Below, one piece after another: positions 12,001 to 21,765 of a DNA stretch of 64,000 nucleotides. The stretch spans positions 124,001 through 188,000 of the forward strand of contig BDIU01000103.1 in assembly GCA_002118135.1 (NCBI GenBank), written 5' to 3'. Position 1 is the first letter of the stretch; every line of letters starts with the position of its first letter. The position numbers and the translations under genes were made by a program. Origin of the DNA: Trebouxia sp. TZW2008. Lineage: Eukaryota; Chlorophyta; Trebouxiophyceae; Trebouxiales; Trebouxiaceae. Under the pieces are notes generated by a model. It did no database searches. It worked only from the letters and a program-made list of their open reading frames with translations, and was not told the origin of the DNA.

Positions 12001-13003
12001 GTCTAGGCATGCAGCATAACTCCAACGGTGCACAAGGGCCATGTGTAGGCTGACCATCAGGATCTTGCTGCACTTGACAACACAGCCACCTGCTTGTATC
12101 TGCGTCCTCACTGCCATTTGTGTTTATGCCTCAACCTGCGTCTTGCAGAGGTGATGGCATCAGCTATGACAGCAACAGCGACCAAGGCTCAGCTGCCGCT
12201 GGACCTGGCTGCTAGGAAGCTTCAGGATGGCCAGTACGCCTCCTGGATGCTGCCTCTGGCTGCAGCTCTCCTTCTCAATGCAGCCACTTTGTATTGACGT
12301 CCAACCCTGTGTTGCCTTGCAGAAGCGATGGCGTCAGGCATGCCAGCAACAGCAGCCAAGGCTCAATTGCTGTTGGACCTGGCTGCCAGAAAGCCTCAAG
12401 AGGGCCAGTATGCCTCCTGGATGCTGCCCTTGGCTACGACTGCCCTCCTCAATGCAGCCCCTCCCCCTGCCCCTCACCTTTGGCTACAGGTGGGTTTGGT
12501 CTGCACACTACTACAAATTACTGATCTATTTGTACTTGAATACAGTATACATGGTTCACGATGTACAGGATATGAAGTGTGTAGCTTCACCTTGTTATAC
12601 CTTGTTATACACTCCACTGCTGTTGGCTCCAGGGGCATGAGATTGTGTGTCATGACACGTGAAATCAGGTGCTCAGCTCATGTTACACGTGCCCAACTTT
12701 ATAGCAGGGCAAGTCAAAGCCGCAATCAGCTTTTGGCACCAGAGCACTGACGTTTGAGCAGATTGATAGTGTTGATAGGTTGTTACAACCAGCTGTGAGT
12801 TGTGAGTTGTGTTGTCACTCCAGGGCATTGTGCTGGCGGAGAGGCACTCACGTGCAGCAGCTCTAGAGCTGAGCACCTGTGCCACCGCCCGCCACCCTCA
12901 GAGCAAAGCCCTATCCAAGCGCCATTCAGCCCTGCAAGCCTCTGCTGACGGCCCTGCTGCATCCACATCCAGTGGCGTCAGCAAAGCCAGAGCAGACCTC
13001 TGA
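1..13003 (+). CDS. ZFC3H1/Red1-like zinc-finger scaffold protein (5' partial)
   Basis: Human ZFC3H1 and yeast Red1 are nuclear scaffolds that link the MTR4 helicase to poly(A) RNA for exosome decay; the same role is inferred here. Exons read: 1-647 (open at the left edge), 1399-2974, 3335-3519, 3974-4165, 4539-4927, 5051-5347, 5716-6189, 6494-6647, 7097-7247, possibly one from 7385, 7979-8330, 8650-9088, 9353-9733, 10362-10536, 11065-11304, 11681-11798, 12323-12489, 12824-13003 (stop TGA). Phases agree at every junction. The N-terminal half is Ala/Gln-rich, then RS-rich (RRRRRHSSSSS). The conserved YDSPLKAFRSYR motif comes just before the finger LCTYDIRGSCRDAKCLFQH (C-x7-C-x4-C-x3-H), as in the family. 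The C-terminal half is helical with HAT/TPR-like segments (EAWLLFALQHIDFG; AVLWLACAHLAAY) and an acidic/Ser-rich linker. Over 2000 aa are visible, close to human ZFC3H1. The start lies upstream of the window. The exon near 7385 is unsettled. Confidence 0.8.
1118..1457 (+). repeat. Four tandem copies of an acceptor plus exon-2 start (ZFC3H1-like intron 1)
   Basis: Copies begin near 1120, 1209, 1299 and 1384, about 90 bp apart. Each carries a relative of a TTGTCAG acceptor followed by sequence encoding SPVTRRSRSPP. Only the last copy, with exon start at 1399, is intact and in frame. The first three have lost the frame or the AG and lie in the intron. They are decayed duplicates of the exon edge. 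Confidence 0.75.
4051..4107 (+). other. zf-C3H1 zinc-finger segment of the ZFC3H1-like gene
   Basis: This part of exon 3974-4165 encodes LCTYDIRGSCRDAKCLFQH, a Cys-Cys-Cys-His finger with spacing 7-4-3. Together with the upstream YDSPLKAFRSYR motif it is the strongest single reason for the family call. The motif is directly visible; the family name rests on recognition, not a search. Confidence 0.8.
7186..7449 (+). repeat. 137-bp tandem duplication spanning an exon 3' end
   Basis: The segment CTTGGCCTGCCTGGACCT at 7214 recurs at 7351, exactly 137 bp on, and homology extends over most of the unit on both sides. Copy 1 contains CCACAG/GTGCAAC at 7247/7248; copy 2 has CCAGAG/GCGCAAC at 7384/7385. 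If the first is a donor and the second an acceptor, the intron 7248-7384 equals one period and the frame is kept. Confidence 0.75.
9684..10096 (+). repeat. Three tandem copies of an exon 3' end plus donor
   Basis: The end of exon 9353-9733 (TTGTCACTAGTGCCTTTCAG ... GTGCCTAGTCA, donor GTAAGT) recurs at 9803-9860 and 10037-10096 with decayed frames; the donors become GTGATT and GTGAGT. Adjacent intron sequence (CTACCATAGCATTGTGTTG) is duplicated too, so the repeat unit covers exon and intron together. Confidence 0.75.
9904..9976. repeat. Perfect 18-bp inverted repeat
   Basis: Arms at 9904-9921 (AGTGACATCCTGTCCACA) and 9959-9976 are exact reverse complements separated by 37 nt, inside an intron of the ZFC3H1-like gene. 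This could be a remnant of a small inverted-repeat element or an RNA hairpin. No function is evident. Confidence 0.7.
12141..12489 (+). repeat. Tandem duplicate of a whole exon (copies 12149- and 12323-12489)
   Basis: Both copies start after a CTTGCAG acceptor in the same phase and encode near-identical peptides (DLAARKLQDGQYASWMLPL versus DLAARKPQEGQYASWMLPL). They lie 174 bp apart. The downstream copy ends in a donor (CTACAG/GTGGG) in phase 0, matching the last exon. The upstream copy runs into a stop at 12296 and its only nearby GT is out of phase, so it looks dead. Confidence 0.8.
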
Positions 13004-13058
13004 CCCTGCTTTGCTCTGCCTCCCCCCCCCTCCCCTGCTGCTGCCTGCCGTGCAGCCG

Positions 13059-13092
<34 letters not shown>

Positions 13093-13094
13093 CA

Positions 13095-13276
13095 ATTGCT
13101 GCTGCTTCTGGCCCCCAAGCGCTGCAAGATGCGCCTGGTGTGACACAGCAACATTGCTTCTTTTATTGTGCTGGTGGCAGACTCACGCCGGTGATTGCGG
13201 CTGCTTCTGGGCGCTGAAAGATGCACCTGGGCTGCTGCTGACACAGCAGCGTTGTCTCTGATTTGACAGTGATGGC
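13095..13276. repeat. Tandem duplication, about 98 bp, in 3' flanking DNA
   Basis: The segment containing GCTGCTTCTGG, AAGATGC, CCTGGTGTGACACAGCA and GGCAGACTC at 13095-13175 recurs in diverged form at 13193-13276. It lies outside any coding exon, so tandem duplication in this genome is not restricted to exons. Confidence 0.6.
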
Positions 13277-14820
13277 AGACCCCAGCTGCTGACAGACGCT
13301 AATGACTGACGCTATAGAAGCTAATGTCTCAAGCTATGCAGCCAAGAGTGCACGCTGAGTTGCTGCACAGCCAGACGTCAAGCCTGCTGAGACACCCAAG
13401 AAAGCTCAGCTGGGCTTGAGAGGCTTGACGTCACACGGTTTGTCAGAGCTGTATGCAATGCCTGCATTGCTGCATTGCTGGTCGACATTTGCATGCAATG
13501 TGCAAGCTGTGCTTCAGCATTGCTGTCCGATCTGTTGTTTTTGTCGCATGTGGCTGCACACTCAGGTTTTGCTTCCTAGCAGATACACACACATGTACAC
13601 ACTTGATCTTACGTAATGGACCATGCATACCTGTTGTGTTTCTTGACCATATTTGCTGCGCAACATGTTCTGCTGGCTGATGCTGAATTTACTGACATCT
13701 GTACTTGTTGCGGGTGCAAGGCAACTGCATCAAGCGGGCTTGGGGCATCTCAAAAGGTGAGCACTCTGGTCTGGTTTGCTTTCTCCTCACACTGCTTGCT
13801 GTGCATACATCAGTCTCAACTCCATTTACCTGCTGGGCATTGCATATGCTTGTTGAGCACCTTGCAGTTATGCAATGTATGGTTCTGGCTTGCTTACAGG
13901 GTCAAGCATTCATATGCTTCTGACATGATGTTGCTATGTGCTTCTGCGTCCAGCACATGCATTGTCGTTGATCCATTGCAGACCTGTCCATACCTACTTG
14001 TGCCGCCGCACTTGAGACATGCTTGCCACGCCTGTCAAATGTGAACTGGTCCCACTGTCTGCATCACATGTGGCTCCCTTTTGATGTAGGCCCTGTGCTG
14101 GTGAGTGCCAAGCACCCTGCAGGGATTCAGCCATTGTCACCTGTGGACCATGCTCAGCAGTTGCATTACCCTTACACACCTTCAGCCTCCTGTTCCCAAC
14201 ATACACCACCAGTCTCGATGCTCCTGGACCCAGTCTGAGGCAGAACAAGCAGCAGCTTGTGTTCATCCCAGTGCCTCCTTTCAGAGTCTCAATTTTGACT
14301 GGCGTACTTTATGCCAATGCTTATTGTGTTTAATGCTCGTTTTGCAAAAAGTGGCTTTTGTTGCTCTCTCTGTTTCAGTAAATGCAGAAGTCCTTGTTGT
14401 GCCTGTTGCAGGTACATGATTAGGTTTGCAGACATCGATGAGACACTTGCAAGCCATGACACTACAAGGTTGTGTTGGCTATTGAGTTGATCCAGCTTGT
14501 TTCTGGGTTGTTGGTCAACCGGCTTCAGCCTTCCAAGGAAGGTTTGCAGAGTGATCTGCAATGTTTGCGCTATTTTCCTGCTTTGTTGCTGGTGCACAGT
14601 CACATGTCCCAAGCTGGGCACAGGAAACGCAACAAGCAAATTGGTGCTGTCCACATAACTATCCAAAAGCTTTCACAGCAGCTTCTGCTGCTGTTTTGGG
14701 CTTGGTACAAAATTCTGAAAACAGTCCAAGGCCACTGCAGAGCAAGCCAGGAGCCATATGCGAAAATGCTGCCGGTCTGACCTTTCTACAAAGACTGGCA
14801 GATGGCTGGAAGTTGGGATC

Positions 14821-14891
14821 AACCAGACATGTGGCTAATTTGTGCCAAACAGACATATGGCAATTTGTGCCAACCAGACATGTGGCAAATA
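14821..14891. repeat. Three short tandem repeats of about 25 bp
   Basis: The unit AACCAGACATGTGGC followed by AATTTGTGCC is repeated nearly three times with small changes (CATATGG in the second). It lies in intergenic DNA. No role is apparent. Confidence 0.7.
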
Positions 14892-16179
14892 TGGAGACTG
14901 CTTGGCAAGTGGCGACTGTATGCCTGGATCAATCTCACTCTCACAGAGAAATGTGGATTGTGGAAGTGATTGTTGGCAGAGCTGCGGGTGCTTTCATTGT
15001 CACAGCTTAAACAGCATTTGTGTACTTGATGTTCCAGAGGACAACTCAAAACAGCATAGCTTCTGGATCTCGAGTTCCCCATCACAATTCAGAAACATCT
15101 CAGCTCAGAGACACTAGGCGGCAATAGCAAGAGAGCATTGGACAAGTCAATCAGCAGTGAGGTCAGCTTTACAGCAGAGATCAAAAACCCCAGACCAGGC
15201 CAGCGCTGGCGCCGCAAGCATCTTGTGCTGCCTAGCAGGCGGTTGTGTGGCATCATTCATATGTAGATATGCAGAACAGGGCAGCAGCAATACAATGGAG
15301 CCACGATGGGCAGAGTTGCCGTTTTCTCATGGCAGCAGCAGAGGCAAGCAAGGGGCCGCAGCCAGAGGTGCAAGCATCTTAAAACAGTATGTGTATGATA
15401 CAAACAATATGTTTTGCTGCTCAACATGAGAGAGGCTTTCAGCATTGGTGAGTGCAGCAATTCACATTTGATTGATACATGTAGTTAGAGTAGGTGTGTT
15501 CTGAGTGCATGTAGTTCAGCTATTGAGCTGTTGTAGATCTGGACTGTTGTGCTTAGATGCAGTTTGTGGGTCTGTTTAGTTGAGGTCATGTGTTTTGCCA
15601 GAACAATTAGGATTGTGGCGTGCAACAGCTTCTCACTACAGTAATAAGGCAAGCACATTGATATGCCTTCCCTCAGAGCAAGTACTACGGATGGTTCAGA
15701 TGCTCAACAAGCAGGTTGTTTTCCAATGTAACACAAGCCGGCACGCTGCAAAGGTACAGTGTGAGTATGCATTTGCATTGCACAGTCTGACCAGTGTCTT
15801 GAATCCCTGCCATGCTTTGGGAATCTGAAGCAGGATATGTCACCGTTCAAGCAGGGAAGTTCCGGAAAAAGCTTTGACTTCTTGCTTGTCGGACAGTCGG
15901 CCGTCTGTGCTCTATTGGGCGGCATTAACTTACAGCATGTAAAGACAGTGAACACCAGGAGTTGCCTGCATTGTGTTGTCAATGACAAAAGACAGTCTCG
16001 GCAAGCTTGCGAAGATCGACCTTGCCGAGGTCACGCTCTGACCCCCGGGCCGTAATTCGCAGCCCAATTCTCTTGGGCACTGGCCGCCTTGCAGGCTATG
16101 AGGCTGGTGCTTGGGGCCCCAGGGAACTTAGAGTTGGTCGCACGAAGCGGGTTTGCCAGCCCGAGCTTTGGTCACCAGC

Positions 16180-19100
16180 ATGGAGGGTACTTCCGACCGT
16201 GCTTTGTCCACCGTCTGCTGTCCTGCACGCTTCCCCCAAAGGTCTGTCACCGCTTGTGGCTTCATGAGTAAACTTGCAAAGCTTGACTGCGATTATGTCA
16301 CAGAAGTTTTCGTGCTGATCAAGCTACTGAGTGCACTGCTCTGCTAAATCTTGGTGCACCAACAGGGACTGCTCCACTGAGAATGTTGCGCTGATGCTGC
16401 AGGCTTGTAACTCACGTCAGTTTTGCAGCCAGATCAAGGCAGTTGCTGCTGTGGAGTCTCCCAGTGGCTTTGCTCCAGCATTGCCACAGTCTACCTCCCG
16501 CCCGTCTTCACTTAGTGATCCTCCACTGGTAAGAGGTTTCCTTGTTTGCACAACTCAGCAGGTTCTCAAGGAGAAAAACTTCATCAACAACGTATGCTTT
16601 GGACAGCCACTAGCATTCCATGGTATAATCAGAAAGCAAGGAAATCTGTAGCAAAAACTTTCCATGTATTGAGTATGAATTCTGTACCTGTTTTTGCTTG
16701 CTTTTGCAGGCATATGAGGTGGTACAAGGTGCACTAGTGAGGTGGAGTGAGCAGCAGACAGGAACCAGACCACCCCCAACAGCTGTGATGGTTCATGGCA
16801 TTCTTGGCAGTCGCAAGAACATGCAGGCGTATGCTCGCCGTTTAGTTGAGGTAGCAAATCAAAGACAATTAGCAGTCAGCTAAGCACATCTATCCTTGAT
16901 CTGCAGTGTGAACGGGTTTCAAACCTGAAGAATGCATGCTGTAGTGCCATACGTTCTGCTGCACCACCTTCTGCAAATTGCAATTATGCTGCCTGCCTTT
17001 CATTTGAGAATGCTGCAAAGCTCAGGCTGCTCATACTCAAGCATCAGCTCTGACTGCTTATCTGTGACTGTTGTTGTATGACATTTGTGGTGCCAGTGAT
17101 TGATTCTTGACAATACAGCCAGCAAAAGAGACCTCTGCTGCTGCAGGGCTTTCCATCATGGCAAGTCCTGTTGGTGGATATCAGGTGTCATGGTGATTCA
17201 GCCAACCTGCCTACCCCACCTGGCCCACATGGGGTTGAGTCATCAGCCCAAGACATCTTGAAGCTCCTGTCGCAGCTCAAACTATTCCCTGAGGTGCTGA
17301 TTGGTCATTCCTTCGGTGGCAAGGTTGTGATGAGCATGGGTGAGCAATTTGGAGCTGCTGGCAAGCGCTTGCCCAGACCTGTCCAGGTATCAACAGAAAC
17401 ATGCACTCATTATAAGAACCCTAGGTGTTTTACAAAACATAAAAGGCGTCACCTCACGCAGGACAGTGTCACCTTCATAGAACCAGACAGACAGGGTCAG
17501 CTTGATCGTAGCAGCAGCATCTGCAATTGTCCTGAAATCAGTTCACGGTGACATACTGATGACATTTCAGGTGTGGCTGCCGAGTGCTGTGCCTAAATAT
17601 CTATATTCATCCTGATACGCAGCCCACATACTGATGACTGTTCAGATGTGGGTGCTAGATGCTCTGCGTGGTGAGGTATGCACAGGCAAAAGAGACATCC
17701 AGGACCACCTGGTCAGCCTCATTGAGCACTTGCAGTACATGACCTTGACCCTGCCCGACAGAACAGTGCGGCAGAACAGCTTGCTGTATGGCAGCGTCTC
17801 CATGACTCAGAGACCTCTTTATGACTGTTCAGGTGTGGGTGCTTGATGCCTTGCCTGGTGAGGTGCGCACAGGAGGAAGAGATATTCAGGATCATCCTGC
17901 TAGCCTCATTGAGCACCTGCAGCAGATTCCTATGCCCCTGCCCAACAGAACAGCGCTGCAGAACAACTTGCTAGACGGCGGCTTCTCCATGACTGTTGCG
18001 CGGTGGGCCAGCACCAACCTGCGCCCTCTCAACGGTGATCCTAGGTATGCTGTAGCTGTCATGCAGTCATGGTTGAGTTGTGATTTTGCTGCAACTGTTA
18101 CTTTTGTGAAGTTGCAGCAGGGTTTGATGGCATGCACATGACCTGTAAGTGTCAGCTGGATGCCAAACCTCGGTTTGCTGGAATCTACAATATGGCACCA
18201 CATTGCTCAAGCATGCTGATGTTAAATGGCTGACTGGATCAGCATGATGTCAGCTGATGTCAGCTTTGTGCATCAGCCTCAATCCAGCTGACTTCACCTA
18301 TTTGGTTTCACAAAGCATAAACACGCATCGTCTGCAAATCCGCTCTGAAACTGGCTGTAAATTCAAGCACATGAATGCAGGCAGTTGGTGTGGGGCCTAG
18401 ACCTAGCTGGCATAGCTGATATGTATGAGTCATATGAGTCAGCCAACCTGTGGAGTTTCATCACCAACACACCTGAGGGCCTGAGAGTGAGCTTTGTAAA
18501 GGCAGAGCACAGCACCTTCAGATGGGCTGGTCCTGAACAGGCTGTCATCAGCAGCCATGGTCACGCTGTGCACACCCTCCACAAATCTGGCCACTGGGTG
18601 CATGCTGACAACCCAGACGGTGAGTTTTAATCTGTTTCTGCCTTAGATACGTTGACTCAGAAGTCAAAGTTTCACAAACAAGGGAGCATTCAGGCTGTCA
18701 TCAGCAGCCATGGTCATGCTGCGCACACCCTCCACAACCACTTCCTCCTGTTGGCTGCATGCCAACGACCCAGACGGTGAGCTGCAATTCATATTGGTGT
18801 AATTCATGCCAGCGTGCAAGTCATGATGTTCACATGCTGCTCAAGTCTGGATGCTGAGTGCATGCTGACAACCCAGATGCTCAGCTTTCATCTAACTGCT
18901 TGAGAAAGATTCATCCAAAAACAGAGTTCAGAAACCTGTGTCAGCAGTCTCCATGACAGGAGGCGAGATTATGCTTTGCTTGTTTGCTCATGCTGCTGTC
19001 AGCAAAAGGAGCATGGGCTGCTTGTGCAGTGTCTTTGACTATACATGCGTGCAGTGTCCTAGCACACTAAGACACTAAGTGCAGTCAGTGATGCCAAATG

Positions 19101-19268
19101 ACAATTAGATATGGCACTTGGCATCACTGACTGCACTTGCTTTGCGGCCTGACTGCTACTATACTCTGCTTTGCAGGCTTATTTCAGATTATGGCACCAT
19201 ACTTTGGGGCTGCAGACCTGCACACAAAGCGGCCGTCAGAATGGTCCGCACGATCCAGAAATGGTTGA
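16180..19268 (+). CDS. Alpha/beta-hydrolase fold protein (ABHD11/plastid-hydrolase type)
   Basis: A serine hydrolase of unknown substrate, related to ABHD11-like and plant organellar alpha/beta hydrolases. Exons 16180-16241, 16429-16528, 16710-16850, 17147-17386, 17833-18044, 18381-18619 and 19177-19268 join in perfect phase to 361 aa ending in TGA. Visible motifs: the oxyanion segment VMVHGILGSRKNM; strand VLLVDIRCHGDS; nucleophile elbow LIGHSFGGKVV (Ser in G-H-S-F-G); and the late catalytic His in SGHWVHADNP. The acid is probably in the segment before EHSTFRWAG. The N-terminus is Ser/Ala/Pro-rich and could be a transit peptide; another ATG at 16089 is out of phase with exon 2. Two exons have decayed tandem copies in the neighbouring introns. 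The fold is secure; substrate and location are inference. Confidence 0.85.
17549..17993 (+). repeat. Three tandem copies of acceptor plus exon 5 (hydrolase)
   Basis: Copies at 17549-17595, 17627-17808 and 17818-17993 each begin with ATGAC...TTCAG followed by a VWVLDAL-like codon run. The second is almost the whole exon (IQDHLVSLIEHLQ versus IQDHPASLIEHLQ) but lacks a proper donor. The third, spliced at 17833, is the functional one. Copies 2 and 3 share an ATGACT microhomology at their junction. Confidence 0.8.
18536..18895 (+). repeat. Three copies of exon 6 3' end plus donor (hydrolase)
   Basis: The functional end (GCTGTCATCAGCAGCCATGG ... AACCCAGACG/GTGAGT) is followed by a diverged copy at 18691-18785, ending CCCAGACG/GTGAGC, and a shorter one at 18828-18895 that has lost the donor. 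Both extra copies have lost the frame around the catalytic His codon. Confidence 0.75.
19077..19138. repeat. Perfect 21-bp inverted repeat with 20-nt loop
   Basis: The arms 19077-19097 and 19118-19138 are exact reverse complements; the left arm starts AAGTGCAGTCAGTGATGCC. It lies in the last intron of the hydrolase gene. The transcript would form a perfect short hairpin. It may be a small-RNA-type hairpin or an inverted-repeat remnant. Confidence 0.8.
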
Positions 19269-19880
19269 GAACATCATATTATTCTTAATGCCATGCAGCA
19301 TTTCCTTGTGAGGCGTACTGTTGTAGAGTAGATATAGTCGAGAAAGTAGCTGTAGTTTGAGTGCGGGAGCTGGGTTTGCTGTATACTGAATTCTTGCTGT
19401 GTTGACTGAATGTACTTGCTACTGTATCTGAGTCTGAGAACATGAGATGCTGGGAGATAAGAGTTGCAGTTGATCTGAGGAGTTGAAGGCCAGAGCAGAT
19501 AGCGTGATAGTGTATTGTACAATTCTTCAATATCTCATACCTTGCCCTGCAGAACTGTAAACAATGCAAGTTCAACTTCGTCTGCAACTCAGTTCAATTG
19601 TCTGCTGAAGCGAGGGGCAATGCGTAGTGCCAAGGCTGGTGAGCTGCCTGATAATCATTGGTTTATGTGCTCAATGTGTGGCCTGTGCTTCAGCTTTACA
19701 GCATTCCATCGTTGGTTCCCACGTGCTGCTGTGATTTGCGTTATTTGAAGTTTGAAAGCTCAGCATGCAGCACGATCGGAAACATCATTTATACAGCACG
19801 ACTGTTGAGGACAGAACATCGCTCGAGGCACTGCAAAGCGAATTGCCCTGGAGTGTTGAAGCAACGCGTAACTAGGACAC
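19269..19880. other. Intergenic/promoter region of the 189-aa gene
   Basis: Nothing coding is supported. It holds the hydrolase 3' flank and the upstream region of the gene starting at 19881. No clear TATA box or repeat was identified. Confidence 0.5.
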
Positions 19881-21338
19881 ATGGCATCAGCCGGCAGCAA
19901 AAGGGGCAGAGGCGCCTGGGAAGACTGTGAGGATGTGGAAGAACTCAAACAGCACCTCTCGAAGCAGCAAGACCAGATCGACAAACTCCGCAAGGAGAAG
20001 GCTGAATTGACAAAAGCTCTCAAGGCGTCTGAGGACGAACCCACAGCAGCTTCACCGCAGGATCTGTCAGCTCAGGCTGCAAAGATCTGCAAAAGCCTTG
20101 CATCCAATCTGAACGCTCAGATGGTGTACAAAAGCAAGCACAGCAAGTCAAGGATCTCAGCTGATGTCCCTAACCTCACACTTGCACAGGTAAGGCACAT
20201 GAACCACAGAACCTGTGCCTCCTTGCTCACTCTGCAGCCAAGTGTTAGCTTTTGCTGCAGCAGCAATTAACAGTACACTGCAATTGAATCTGTGTCACCG
20301 CTGTGATGTCTGTGTGCTTCCATGAAGATTGCAGCATTCCCTCTGTACACGCCAAAGCTGGTGTCTCTTCCGGGATCCGCATACACATGTTCAAAAAATC
20401 CCACCCAAACTGTGTGACATATGCAGGCCAAAGCTGTCATGGGTGAGGACCTGGCCAGCAAGGCCAGCAATGGTGCCAAGAGGATGGAAGTCACAGCTGA
20501 GGGAGATGACCTGTACAATGTCTTTGGGTCCAGCTTCTCCAAAAGTCTGCGATATGGAGCCACTCTTGAGCTGGTCAATGTAAGTGCAACAGGAGATGCT
20601 TACACCACACTGACGCGTATGATTCATATCTGACAGTTGACGTTGCATGCAATGCTCATCAGCTGTTGCGTGTCATGGGCAAATGGCCCTTCATACCGTC
20701 TGACGTCACTCAACTGTGCTAGAGTGCATGGACCATTTGAGGTTGCATTTCACAACACAAAGGCTTGTCTGTGCCCTTACTTCTGCAACGGCACATTGAC
20801 AAGGGTCACGTTGCCCAAGAGAAGTGCTTTGCAGGGCCTCAAGTTCCAGTATGACAAAGTAGCCTTGACTTTGAAAGTGAGTGGGCAGTACAGTATGTCC
20901 AAGTGATCCAACACATCAGTGCTGCATTGGACAGCACAGATTGTGCTTGAAAACAGTCACAAGACCTTTTCTGTGACTGGTGGTCAGCATGACAATGCGA
21001 TCTGTATGTTTAGCTGGGTATGTTCTGAGCACTTGCTAAGCCTGCCTTTGAAGCAGAAGTGTCATTTTACATTGCAGCAGCATTTATTCATTTGGTAGCA
21101 ACAGCTGTGCTGCGCCATACGATGCAGCAATCTTTGACTGGTATAAATTGACCAGCTGCACTGCAAGCTGAATGATCATGGGTCATGATTTCGAAATCAG
21201 CCATGTTGTCAGGCTTCTATCCCCTGCAGAGATGCTGACTGCTAATGTGCAATTGTTATGCATACATTTCAGCAAAAGAAAGGCACAATACTACCACCTG
21301 CTGACATGCAACAGTGCAGCGTCTCTCTAGAGCAGTAG
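19881..21338 (+). CDS. Unidentified 189-aa coiled-coil protein
   Basis: Exons 19881-20189, 20427-20579, 20835-20876 and 21273-21338 are all phase 0 and end at TAG. After a basic start (MASAGSKRGRG) comes a heptad-like segment, about residues 15-50 (DVEELKQHLSKQQDQIDKL). A small mixed region follows with DDLYNVFGSSFSKSLRYG and GLKFQYDKVALTLKQKKGT, which reads like a compact alpha/beta domain. The arrangement, short coiled coil then small globular domain, recalls Csm1/Pcs1-type kinetochore proteins, but I see no diagnostic motif and do not assign it. It is convergent with the SMC gene, whose stop is about 430 bp away. Confidence 0.6.
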
Positions 21339-21765
21339 GCATCATTGTAAGCATGTTTTGTAGCTCAGCTGAGCTGCATTGTCAATCAAAAGCTGCAGCT
21401 GCATTCTGCGTGTACCCTATCACTAATGATAGAGGCTTTCAAATGCAGCAACACATGGGTGTTGCAAGGATGTTCTGCAGAATCTGATAAGTTGACAGTG
21501 GCTGCCGACCTGAATGGTTGCTGTGCTGCGTGGTGTTTGCTGATGCAACAGAGGTACCAACTGCTGGGCAGCAACGCATGTATCATGGCATTCAAGAGCA
21601 AACGTTTATGTTGTAGACTGAGAAGCATTTATATTGCCTTGCTTCCATAGCAAAGCATACTGAGCAATTGATTTGGCAAAGCTGCATACAGAGCTTGTAA
21701 CATCGCTTGCTGTGTATGGCGTGCAGTGTTGTCATATAGCTTACAAACAAGGCCTGAAGTCACCA

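Larger units (their letters stand above)
13004..16179. other. Intergenic region with no supported gene
   Basis: Between the ZFC3H1-like stop and the hydrolase start I see no ORF with recognisable content or consistent splice chaining. It holds a CTG run at about 13062-13091, a roughly 98-bp tandem duplication (13095-13175 and 13193-13276), an 11-bp inverted repeat around TGACGTCA-type sites (13374-13384 and 13422-13432), and three 25-bp repeats at 14821-14891. Unrecognised 5' untranslated exons of the hydrolase could lie here. Confidence 0.5.

Noticed and set aside
13416..16055. Several 60-150 aa frames in the 3-kb region before the hydrolase
   Set aside because: They lack consistent frames across splice sites, repeats of known motifs, or plausible composition.
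16089..16271. ATG at 16089 as hydrolase start (MQAMRLVLGAPG)
   Set aside because: Its exon would end in phase 0 at the GTCTGT donor, but exon 2 needs phase 2; the ATG at 16180 fits. A frameshift error cannot be excluded.
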